Source of the DNA: Flavobacteriales bacterium UBA4422
GTDB taxonomy: Bacteria > Bacteroidota > Bacteroidia > Flavobacteriales_G > Salibacteraceae
Assembly (NCBI GenBank): GCA_002389645.1
Contig: DGQE01000018.1
Span: 248,001-312,000, forward strand
Length of the DNA stretch: 64,000 nt
Reading direction: 5' to 3'
The position numbers and the translations under genes were made by a program. The notes below the pieces were generated by a model that saw nothing but the letters and a program-made list of their open reading frames with translations, ran no database searches and was not told the origin of the DNA. This document shows, in pieces, positions 32,445 through 41,183 of this stretch (position 1 is its first letter; each line of letters begins with the position of its first letter).

Positions 32445-34849
32445 GTAAAAGACGTATCAAAAAAGTAGCTGTGTTAGGTTCAGGTATTATGGGTTCGCGT
32501 ATCGCGTGTCATTTTGCCAATATCGGAGTTCAAGTATTATTGCTTGACATCGTCCCGAGAGAACCAAACGAAAAAGAGCAGGCTAAGAATTTGACCTTAG
32601 AGCATAAGGCAGTTCGAAATAGAATTGTGAACGACAGCCTTCAGACTGCATTGAAGAGTAATCCATCACCAATCTATAAAAAATCAGCAGCAAAGCTTAT
32701 CGAGACAGGAAACTTCGATGATGATTTACAACGCATTTCAGAGTGTGGTTGGGTAATGGAAGTAATCATCGAGCGGTTAGATATTAAGCAGAGCTTGTTC
32801 GAAAAAGTGGAGAAATTCAGAAAGCCAGGAACATTGATAACATCGAATACCTCTGGTATACCGATTAACTTAATGAATGAAGGCAGAAGTGATGACTTCA
32901 AAAAGCACTTTTGCGGAACACACTTTTTCAATCCGCCAAGATATTTGAAGCTTTTGGAGATCATTCCAGGTCCAGATACTGACCATGAAGTGATTGAATT
33001 CTTAATGGATTACGGGAAAAGATTCCTTGGTAAAACAACGGTACTCTGTAAAGATACACCTGCTTTCATAGCGAATAGGGTAGGCGTATTTAGCATTATG
33101 TGGATGTTTCACTATGTAAAAGAAAATGGACTCTCCATTGATGAAATCGATAAACTGACTGGGCCACTTATTGGAAGAGCGAAATCAGCTACATTCAGAA
33201 CGGCTGATGTAGTCGGGTTAGATACGTTAGTTCATGTTGCCAACGGATTGAAAGACAACGTTCCGAATGATGAGAGTAAAGAGTTGTTTCAAATTCCAGA
33301 TTATATCCAGCTCATGTTGAAAAACAACATGCTCGGAAGTAAAACCAAAGAAGGGTTTTTCAAAAAAGTAAAGGGAGCCGATGGTAAGTCTGAAATTCTT
33401 TCTCTGAATCTTGAAACGTTAGAATATGGCCCGAGAGTGAAAGCGAAATTTCAGTCTCTTGAGATGGCAAAATCAGAGGATAACCTTGGGAAAAGAATTA
33501 AAATGCTTTTCAATGCTAATGATAAGGCAGGAGATTTTTACCGCGCTCATTTCTTAAGCTTGATGGCATACGTTTCAAATCGAGTTCCGGAAATTAGCGA
33601 TGAGGTATATAGATTAGACGATGCACTGAAAGCGGGATTCGGATACGAAATGGGGCCATTTGAAACTTGGGATGCTATAGGTTTTGAAGAAGGGTTGAAT
33701 GCATTAAAGAAGGAGGGCATGGCTTATTCGCCTTGGATCGATACAATGCATGAAAAGGGAGCCAAATCATTTTACCGAATCGAAGATGGCAAACGACAGT
33801 TTTGGAATCAATTAACCAGTGAATATGCTGATATTCCTGGGCAAGATGGATTAGTGAATCTTCAAGTAGCTAAGAGTAACGGAATACTCTGGCAAAACTC
33901 AGGAACAACCATTTCCGACTTAGGCGATGGAATCTTGAATGTTGAGTTCCATACAAAGATGAATACCATTGGCGGAGAGGTTCTCGCAGGGCTTAATAAA
34001 GCTATTGACATGGCTGAGGCAGAGTACGAAGGGCTGGTTGTCTGCAATGAAGGAGGTAACTTCAGTGCTGGTGCTAATGTGGGAATGATTTTTATGATGG
34101 CCGCAGAGCAAGAAATGGATGAATTGGATTTTGCTGTTCGGCAGTTTCAGCAAACCATGATGCGCATGCGATATTCGAGCATACCTGTAGTAGCTGCTCC
34201 TCACAATCTTACACTTGGTGGAGGGTGTGAACTGTGCCTGCATTCTGATAAAGTTGTGGCTCACGCTGAGTTATACATGGGATTGGTTGAATTTGGCGTT
34301 GGTGTAATTCCTGGTGGTGGAGGAACAAAAGAATTCGCAATGCGATTGGCTGATGAATTACGGGATGGAGACATCAGAAGCAATCAATTTAGGCATCGTT
34401 TGATGACCATCGCTCAAGCTAAAGTGGCCACTTCAGCGCATGAAGCTTTCGAATTGGGTTACTTGAGAGAAGGAATTGATGAGGTTGTGAATAATCGAGA
34501 TTTACAGTTAACTGTGGCCAAGAAAGCTGCGCTAATCCTAGCCGAAAAAGGTTATACACAGCCAAAACAACGAGAGGATATTCAAGTATTGGGTAACGAA
34601 GGGCTAGGACTAGTATATGTAGGTGCGGAAACCATGGCAGCTGGACATTATATGAGTGAGCACGACCGATTAATCAGCGAGAAGTTGGGTTGGGTAATGT
34701 GCGGTGGTGATTTAAGCTATCCACAGCCTGTATCTGAGAAATACTTACTCGATCTAGAAAGAAGGGCATTTCTCGAATTGTGTTCTACTAGAAAGACACT
34801 CGAGCGCCTTCAGAGTATGGTGAAGTCAGGAAAAGTATTAAGAAATTAG
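32441..34849 (+). CDS. 3-hydroxyacyl-CoA dehydrogenase / enoyl-CoA hydratase bifunctional protein
   Basis: 802 residues, a beta-oxidation multienzyme. The N-terminal NAD-binding domain (VAVLGSGIMGSRIACHFAN, residues 8-26) and 3-hydroxyacyl-CoA dehydrogenase C-domains occupy about 1-460, with the catalytic His in CGTHFFNPPRY. The enoyl-CoA hydratase domain follows at about 490-700 with the oxyanion-hole segments VVCNEGGNFSAGANVG and LTLGGGCELCLHS and the Glu in VEFGVGVIPGGGG. The order dehydrogenase-then-hydratase is the reverse of E. coli FadB and is usual in Bacteroidota. It hydrates enoyl-CoA and oxidises the product, feeding the thiolase next door. Confidence 0.93.
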   Translation: MSKRRIKKVAVLGSGIMGSRIACHFANIGVQVLLLDIVPREPNEKEQAKNLTLEHKAVRNRIVNDSLQTALKSNPSPIYKKSAAKLIETGNFDDDLQRISECGWVMEVIIERLDIKQSLFEKVEKFRKPGTLITSNTSGIPINLMNEGRSDDFKKHFCGTHFFNPPRYLKLLEIIPGPDTDHEVIEFLMDYGKRFLGKTTVLCKDTPAFIANRVGVFSIMWMFHYVKENGLSIDEIDKLTGPLIGRAKSATFRTADVVGLDTLVHVANGLKDNVPNDESKELFQIPDYIQLMLKNNMLGSKTKEGFFKKVKGADGKSEILSLNLETLEYGPRVKAKFQSLEMAKSEDNLGKRIKMLFNANDKAGDFYRAHFLSLMAYVSNRVPEISDEVYRLDDALKAGFGYEMGPFETWDAIGFEEGLNALKKEGMAYSPWIDTMHEKGAKSFYRIEDGKRQFWNQLTSEYADIPGQDGLVNLQVAKSNGILWQNSGTTISDLGDGILNVEFHTKMNTIGGEVLAGLNKAIDMAEAEYEGLVVCNEGGNFSAGANVGMIFMMAAEQEMDELDFAVRQFQQTMMRMRYSSIPVVAAPHNLTLGGGCELCLHSDKVVAHAELYMGLVEFGVGVIPGGGGTKEFAMRLADELRDGDIRSNQFRHRLMTIAQAKVATSAHEAFELGYLREGIDEVVNNRDLQLTVAKKAALILAEKGYTQPKQREDIQVLGNEGLGLVYVGAETMAAGHYMSEHDRLISEKLGWVMCGGDLSYPQPVSEKYLLDLERRAFLELCSTRKTLERLQSMVKSGKVLRN

Positions 34850-34867
34850 AATTTAATAGAAAGAATT

Positions 34868-36040
34868 ATGGACGCATATATCATAGCTGGCAAACGTTCT
34901 GCCGTAGGTAAGGCACCAAGAGGATCACTAAGGTTCACCCGACCAGATGATCTTGCTGCAAGAATCATTGAAGCGCTTATGGAGCAGTTTCCAAACCTCG
35001 ATAAAGAAAGAATCGATGACGTTATTGTTGGAAATGCTACTCCTGAGGCGGAGCAAGGACTTAACATCGGGAGAATGATTTCGCTTATGGGGTTGAAAAC
35101 AGACAAAGTTCCGGGGATGACAGTCAATCGCTATTGTTCATCAGGCTTAGAAACCATAGCAATAGCATCATCTAAAATTCATTCTGGAATGGCTGACTGT
35201 ATAATTGCAGGAGGTGTAGAAACGATGAGCCCAATTCCTTTTGGCGGATGGCGTATTGTTCCAAATGCTCCAGTTGCCAATGCAAATCACGACTACTATT
35301 GGGGGATGGGCCTAACGGCAGAAGCTGTTGCTCGCGAGTTTAATGTGAGTAGAGAGGACCAAGATGAGTTTGGATACCATTCTCATATGAAAGCACTGAG
35401 CGCAATTAAATCGGGGGCTTTCAAAGATGAAATTGTGCCGATCGAAGTAGAAGAGGTTTTTGTAAAAGACAATAAAAAACAATTAAGAAAATATGTTTTC
35501 GATACAGATGAAGGTCCAAGACCAGGAACCAACATTGAAGCCCTTTCAAGACTAAGGCCTGTTTTTGACGCGAAGGGAAGTGTTACTGCAGGAAATGCAT
35601 CTCAAACAAGCGATGGAGCTGCATTTGTATTGGTTGTTTCTGAAAAGATGTTGAAAGAGCTAGGAGTGGAGCCAATTGCTCGATTGCGATCTTATGCAGT
35701 AGCTGGGGTTCCACCGCGTATTATGGGAATTGGACCAGTAGAAGCTATTCCAAAAGCACTTAAGGTGGCTGGGCTAAAGCAAAGTGATCTCGATTTAGTA
35801 GAGTTGAATGAGGCGTTTGCTTCCCAATCATTGGCCGTTATCCGAGAAACAGGACTGAATCCTGATATCGTGAACGTAAATGGCGGGGCAATTTCCATAG
35901 GTCATCCACTCGGTTGCACGGGTGCCAAGCTTACAGTTCAGATAATGAACGAGATGAAACGAAGAAATAATAAATATGGTCTAGTAACTATGTGTGTTGG
36001 AACAGGGCAAGGTGCAGCCGGGATTATTGAAATGCTTTAA
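34868..36040 (+). CDS. Acetyl-CoA acyltransferase (thiolase)
   Basis: 390 residues. The acyl-accepting Cys90 is in NRYCSSGLETIA. The active-site His is in NGGAISIGHPLGCTGAK and the second Cys in CVGTGQGAAG; all are in expected places. It performs the last step of beta-oxidation, cleaving 3-ketoacyl-CoA with CoA to release acetyl-CoA. It lies 18 bp after the dehydrogenase/hydratase gene and 40 bp before the acyl-CoA dehydrogenase. A short GC hairpin follows it, but no U-rich terminator of quality, so the operon likely continues. Confidence 0.95.
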   Translation: MDAYIIAGKRSAVGKAPRGSLRFTRPDDLAARIIEALMEQFPNLDKERIDDVIVGNATPEAEQGLNIGRMISLMGLKTDKVPGMTVNRYCSSGLETIAIASSKIHSGMADCIIAGGVETMSPIPFGGWRIVPNAPVANANHDYYWGMGLTAEAVAREFNVSREDQDEFGYHSHMKALSAIKSGAFKDEIVPIEVEEVFVKDNKKQLRKYVFDTDEGPRPGTNIEALSRLRPVFDAKGSVTAGNASQTSDGAAFVLVVSEKMLKELGVEPIARLRSYAVAGVPPRIMGIGPVEAIPKALKVAGLKQSDLDLVELNEAFASQSLAVIRETGLNPDIVNVNGGAISIGHPLGCTGAKLTVQIMNEMKRRNNKYGLVTMCVGTGQGAAGIIEML

Positions 36041-36080
36041 AGAAAAAAACGGCCCCTTTAGGGCTCAAAAAATAACTATT

Positions 36081-37853
36081 ATGACAGCAATCAAAGGAGG
36101 CGAGTTTTTAATCCGCCAAACAAAACCCGAGGAAGTTTTTATTCCTGAAGAATGGAGTGAAGAAGAAAAAATGATCGCACAAACGTGCCGTGATTTTTTG
36201 GCTCAAGAAGTAATTCCTAATGTAGACAAGATCGACTCAATGGAAGATCCTTCCATTATGCCAACACTGCTTAAAAAAGCTGGTGAACTTGGAATTTTAG
36301 CAATTTCTATTCCTGCCGAGTATGGTGGGATGGGAATGGACTTCAAGGCTTCAATGCTAGCTGCAGAAGCAGTTGGTGGTGGGCATTCATTTAGTGTGGC
36401 TATTTCAGCTCATACAGGGATTGGTACGCTACCTATTCTTTATTATGGAACAGAAGAACAACGGCAACAATATATTCCGAAGTTGGCTTCAGGAGAATGG
36501 TTGGGTTGTTACTGTCTTACTGAGCCAGGATCTGGGTCAGATGCAAATTCTGGAAAGACAAAAGCGGTTTTAGAAGGTGATCAATGGAAAATCAACGGTC
36601 AAAAAATGTGGATTACCAACGGTGGCTTTGCCGATGTATTCACCGTCTTTGCAAAAATTGATGATGATAAAACCTTAAGCGCGTTTGTCGTTGATATGGG
36701 AGCAGATGGATTGACATTGAACCCGGAAGAAAAGAAGATGGGAATCAAAGGTTCATCAACGCGTCAAGTCTTTTTTAATGACGTGAAAATTTCAAAGAAT
36801 AATCAATTGAGTGATCGTGAGAATGGTTTCAAGATTGCGTTGAATATTCTTAATGTTGGTCGAATTAAATTGGCTGCAGCAACATTGGGTGCAGCGAAAG
36901 AAGTGGTAACGGTGAGCGTTAATTACGCCAATGATCGACAACAGTTTGGTAGACCAATTTCAAAATATGGAGCCATTCGATATAAAGTTGGTGAGATGGC
37001 AATGCGTACATATGCATTAGAAAGTGCTGTTTATCGAATTTCACAGAATATTCAAGACCGAATCGATGGCTTGGCTTCTGAAGGCATGGAGAAAGGAAAA
37101 GCTACTCTGAAAGGTATTGAAGAGTATGCTGCTGAGTGCGCCATGATGAAAGTTTATGGTTCAGAAGTATTGGATTATGTAACAGATGAAGGTGTTCAAA
37201 TTCATGGCGGTATGGGGTATTCTGCTGAAACTATTGTGGAAAAGGCCTACCGTGATAGTCGTATCAATAGAATTTTTGAGGGAACCAATGAGATCAACAG
37301 AATGCTCACAGTTGATATGATTTTGAAAAAAGCAATGAAGGGCGAATTAGACCTTATGGCTGCGGCAAAATCAATTCAGGATGAGTTACTGAGCATCCCT
37401 GAATTTGGCGATAGCGATGGCGGTTTGTTTGAAGAGGAATATAAACTTATTGAAGGGTTCAAAAAGGCGGTTTTGATGGTAGCAGGATCTGCAGCACAAA
37501 AATTAATGATGGATCTTCCAAAAGAGCAAGAGATATTGATGAATATTGCGGATATGGCTATCGATGCCTATGTTGCTGAGTCAATCGTATTACGTGTTCA
37601 TAAGCGCATAAATACAATGGGTGAGGATGGACAAGAAGTGTATAAAGCGATGGCGGAGCTGTTCGTTCATGATGCTGCTGAAAGGGTGCATCACAATGCC
37701 AAGGATGCTCTAATGAGTTTTGGTGAAGGAGATGAGTTAAGAATGATGCTCATGGGAGCAAAACGATTCACGAAAACAGGAACGAAGAATGTCAAATCCT
37801 TGAGAAGAACAATCGCTCAAAAGTTAATTGACGACAATGCCTATAAGATCTAA
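36081..37853 (+). CDS. Acyl-CoA dehydrogenase
   Basis: 590 residues from ATG 36081, the long form with a C-terminal extension. The FAD- and substrate-binding core is about 30-420: CLTEPGSGSDANSGKT and WITNGGFADVFTVFAKI in the middle domain, QFGRPISKYGAIRYKVGEM, then the VQIHGGMGYS loop and the catalytic-Glu motif RIFEGTNEINRM. The last 170 residues resemble the VLCAD-type tail. It makes the first step of beta-oxidation and passes electrons to ETF. In-frame codons from 35994 overlap the thiolase gene and are ignored. Confidence 0.95.
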   Translation: MTAIKGGEFLIRQTKPEEVFIPEEWSEEEKMIAQTCRDFLAQEVIPNVDKIDSMEDPSIMPTLLKKAGELGILAISIPAEYGGMGMDFKASMLAAEAVGGGHSFSVAISAHTGIGTLPILYYGTEEQRQQYIPKLASGEWLGCYCLTEPGSGSDANSGKTKAVLEGDQWKINGQKMWITNGGFADVFTVFAKIDDDKTLSAFVVDMGADGLTLNPEEKKMGIKGSSTRQVFFNDVKISKNNQLSDRENGFKIALNILNVGRIKLAAATLGAAKEVVTVSVNYANDRQQFGRPISKYGAIRYKVGEMAMRTYALESAVYRISQNIQDRIDGLASEGMEKGKATLKGIEEYAAECAMMKVYGSEVLDYVTDEGVQIHGGMGYSAETIVEKAYRDSRINRIFEGTNEINRMLTVDMILKKAMKGELDLMAAAKSIQDELLSIPEFGDSDGGLFEEEYKLIEGFKKAVLMVAGSAAQKLMMDLPKEQEILMNIADMAIDAYVAESIVLRVHKRINTMGEDGQEVYKAMAELFVHDAAERVHHNAKDALMSFGEGDELRMMLMGAKRFTKTGTKNVKSLRRTIAQKLIDDNAYKI

Positions 37854-37868
37854 TTAAACAGTTGAAAC

Positions 37869-37897
37869 AAAAAGGGGAGCATTTGCTCCCCTTTTTT
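37869..37897. terminator. Bidirectional terminator between convergent genes
   Basis: A run of A's, GGGGAGCA, a short loop, TGCTCCCC, then T7. Stem of about ten bases. It serves the beta-oxidation operon on plus and the PorE-like gene on minus. Confidence 0.88.
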
Positions 37898-39864
37898 TAT
37901 CTTCTAACCGTTATCCAGGCATCCCACTGGCCTGCCATAACACATTTTTGTCTTAGCACTTCTGCCTCTTTTCGATTTGTGAATTCCTGTCCCATCAGGT
38001 AACGTGTTATACCGTCATTATAACCTTTGATTTCAACATCACCAATTGATCGTAAGAATTCATACTTGAATTTACCTGCATTGCGATAGGTACCCACTTG
38101 AACCCTGAACCTGCAACCAGCCTCAATTTCTGACTCAGAAAGTTGGTCTCTTTCTTTCTCTACAATGCAAATTGCATCATCTTCTTCTGATAGTCTAACT
38201 TTAGCATCAATTTCAGCCTGTAAGTTCATAGAGTCTTTTCTGCGCTTCAAGAAGCCCATAGTATAGAAATCAAATCGATGCTCTATGCGTGTTACTCCTT
38301 CTGTTAATTCAGGTACTTCAACATATTCTACTTTAGGAGAAAAGCCATCAGCTAATAAGCTGATTTTATATTGTCTTCCAGGAAGCAGAGAATACACGAA
38401 TTCTCCTGTAGTACTATCTGCTATCAGTGTGGCTAATACATCGCCTGTTTTGTCGTCCAATATTTTCACCAAAGCAGAACTTTCAACTTCGTCAACATAC
38501 ACTGTTCCAACTAAAAGAATCAGGGCATTTAGACGTTCAAAAGTTCCAGGTTGAATACGGTATATATCATGCAAGTTTTCGCCACTAGCTCTCGCTGAAC
38601 TAAAATAGCCCCAATCACCATCTTTTGAAATATAGTAGTAGCGGTCGTCATCTGTAGTATTAATTGGATACCCCATGTTTACTGGGTCTTGCCATTGACC
38701 TTTAACACTGTCATACTTGATATAGAAAATATCATATCCACCCATTGAACCATGAGATTCAGACGCGAAATAGAGTGATGAGCCATTGGAATAAATGAAT
38801 GGTGAGTCTTCATTAAAAGGCGTATTGATCTTAGGTCCCATGTTCTCTACATTACCAAAGGTGCTGTCTGGTTTCATGATAGCTCTATAGATGTCTCGAC
38901 CGCCATATCCGCCTGGTCTGTCAGTAGAAAAATAAAGTGTCTTACCATCAGGAGCCATACTTGCATGACCTTCCCACTGTGGCGTATTTACACCTTTCAA
39001 TGGTTGTGGCTTTGACCATGCTGTATCACCTTGATTATAACTTACGTAGATGTCTTCACTTTCTTTATCGCCACTTAGGTATAAGAACAACATTTGATTG
39101 TCATATGAAATGCTCAGCGCTGCTTCATGACGATCTGCATCATTTATATTGTCACTTAAGCTTTCTCCTTCGCTGAAAGTGATCACTTCACTATCACCAT
39201 CTTTTGTCGCAACAAAAACATCTTCGTAGTATGAACCTATTGAATTCTTTTTGGATTTTTCATCCATCATTTCGCCCTTGCTTTCAGGGCCTCTGTTAGT
39301 GAAGTAAAGTTTTTCGCCATCAGGGCTGATCACGGGGCTGTATTGAGAGTTTTTGTTATTGCTCGGAGGGGTCAATATCTCTAAGCTGAGTGCTAATCTC
39401 CTTTTCATCAATTCAATACCGTTTCGGCAGTTTGAGAGATAATGCAAAGTTTCAATACGTCTCAGCCCAGTCGGTCTATATGTGGTTAAATAATCATTAT
39501 AAAGATCAATGGCATCTTCAAATTGATAATTAAGATGTTTCGCTCGTGCCAATAAGAACATTACATCATCATAGCCTTGCTCTCCCACCAAGTTTTTCAG
39601 AATATCATAAGCTTTGTCCCTTCCTGTAGATTGATAGATGTGGCAAATTCCTGTTTTGTACTGCAGGTAAATATCATTAGGTCTTTTATTCCAAAGACTG
39701 TCATATACAGCTCATGCCCGCAAGTAATTGCCATCGTTGTACATTTTATCGGCACTGTAAAGGCTCTTTTTAAATGCAGCCGACATATTTTCTTGTCCAA
39801 ATGACAAGGTGGAAATAAGTGCGAAAACGGCCGAAATCAGTAGGTTTTGTAATCTAAATTGCAT
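37897..39864 (-). CDS. PorE-like TPR/PD40/SPOR envelope protein, interrupted by in-frame TGA at codon 51
   Basis: The full frame (655 codons) starts at ATG 39864 with a signal peptide (LLISAVFALISTLSFGQ). It has TPR-like helices (about 30-130), a PD40/WD40-type propeller (about 170-420, with YSPVISPDGEKLYFTN, HASMAPDGKTLYFSTDRPGGYGG), a carboxypeptidase-regulatory-like domain (about 455-540) and a C-terminal SPOR-like peptidoglycan-binding segment (CRFRVQVGTYRN to the end). This resembles the T9SS/gliding accessory protein PorE, but with SPOR instead of OmpA. A TGA at 39714-39712 interrupts codon 51 inside the first TPR (YLRA-stop-AVYDSL). The frame is otherwise perfect. Without readthrough only a signal-less protein from GTG or ATG near 39591 could form. 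Confidence 0.75.
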
Positions 39865-39937
39865 GCAGCAAAAAAGTTGATGAATTTCAAAAGTGTCAAT
39901 ATATGCAAGCGAGTGAATGAGCCGTAAGTCGGTTTAC

Positions 39938-39945
39938 TAACTTTG
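39938..39945 (+). promoter_or_regulatory. -7 element before the M16 peptidase gene
   Basis: TAACTTTG matches TAnnTTTG. Predicted start about 39949, leaving a leader of only about 5 nt before ATG 39954. Confidence 0.42.
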
Positions 39946-39953
39946 AATTCTTA

Positions 39954-41183
39954 ATGGAATTCGACATACTTAGATTGACTAACGGTCTGCGAGTGCTGCA
40001 CTTCGAGGACAAAAATATAATGACCGTTCATTGTGGCTTCATTATTAATGCGGGGTCACGCGATGAGTTATCCACAGAAAATGGAATAGCTCATCTCATC
40101 GAACACTGCATGTTTAAAGGAACAAAGCGCAGAAAGGCCTTTCATATATTAACAAGATTAGACTCAGTAGGAGGTGAAATAAACGCCTATACAACAAAGG
40201 AGGAAACTAGTGTATATGCAAGTGCACTAAAAGAGCATTTTAATAGAGCAGCGGAGTTGCTAGTTGATATTACGTTCTCTTCCATCTTTCCTGAAAAGGA
40301 AATAGAAAAGGAAAAGAGTGTGATTGTGGATGAAATCAACTCCTATAAAGATAATCCTGATGAGATGCTTATGGATGAATTTGAGGAAAAGTTGTTTCCT
40401 GATCATCCATTAGGTAGGTCTATATTGGGAACTGCAGAACTCGTGAATGGGTTTACACGAGATGATATTATGCGCTTTGTGGAAAGGAATTATTCTACAG
40501 ACCAGATCGTGTTCACTTGCGTAGGAAATGTTAGTTTGAAGAAGATTGAAACATTCAGCAAGAATGTTCTTGAGAAACTCCCTGCATCAACGAGTAATCG
40601 TGCCCATAGGACCATTCCAAAGTCGAAAATGTTTAGCGAGTCAAAGAAAACTAGTGTACATCAGGTTCACTCGCTATTAGGCTGCAAGACAATTGGTTTT
40701 GATGATGAACGAAGAAGGGCAATGGTTTTGATGAATAATGTGTTAGGTGGTCCTGCCTTGAATAGCCGTTTGAATCTAAATATCAGAGAACGATTCGGTT
40801 ATTGCTATTATATCGAATCCAGTTATGCGCCCTATGCCGATACAGGAGTGTTTCAAATCTATTTTGGAACAGATAAAAGGCATGAAAAAAAGGTGGCTAA
40901 ACTCATTGTTAAAGAGCTTAAATCGCTTACTGATGTAACCTTAAGTGAAAGGTTGTTGTCAGTTGCTAAAAAGCAGTTATTGGGCCAGATAGCACTTTCT
41001 CAAGAGAATCGTGCCAGCTTGATGTTGTCTTTAGGTAAGGCTTTATTGCAGTTTGATCGTGTTGATCGCTTTGAAGAGATTCAAGCTCAAGTGCATGATA
41101 TTACTTCCGCAGAAATTCAAGAGTTGGCTGCTGAAACTTTTGATCAACAGTATTTAGCTACGTTAAGCTATATTCCAGAATAA
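39954..41183 (+). CDS. M16-family zinc metallopeptidase (processing-peptidase type)
   Basis: 409 residues, one full two-domain half. The inverted zinc motif is HLIEHCMFKGT (His-x-x-Glu-His, residues about 47-51) with the distal Glu in EKSVIVDEI. The C-terminal domain has the substrate-positioning RERFGYCYYIESSY. No signal peptide is evident, so a cytoplasmic or periplasmic-after-other-route location is open. It belongs with the single-chain processing peptidases that cleave small peptides. It overlaps the next gene by one base at its stop. Confidence 0.92.
   Translation: MEFDILRLTNGLRVLHFEDKNIMTVHCGFIINAGSRDELSTENGIAHLIEHCMFKGTKRRKAFHILTRLDSVGGEINAYTTKEETSVYASALKEHFNRAAELLVDITFSSIFPEKEIEKEKSVIVDEINSYKDNPDEMLMDEFEEKLFPDHPLGRSILGTAELVNGFTRDDIMRFVERNYSTDQIVFTCVGNVSLKKIETFSKNVLEKLPASTSNRAHRTIPKSKMFSESKKTSVHQVHSLLGCKTIGFDDERRRAMVLMNNVLGGPALNSRLNLNIRERFGYCYYIESSYAPYADTGVFQIYFGTDKRHEKKVAKLIVKELKSLTDVTLSERLLSVAKKQLLGQIALSQENRASLMLSLGKALLQFDRVDRFEEIQAQVHDITSAEIQELAAETFDQQYLATLSYIPE

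Noticed and set aside
36048..36066. Short GC hairpin between thiolase and acyl-CoA dehydrogenase genes
   Set aside because: Only about four strong pairs and no clean U run; the operon probably continues through it.
957..39714. Genome-wide reading of UGA as Trp
   Set aside because: Many genes in the window end cleanly with TGA at expected places (for example near 6904, 7254, 27579 and 43210, with following genes starting there), so UGA works as stop. Only two genes carry internal TGA.
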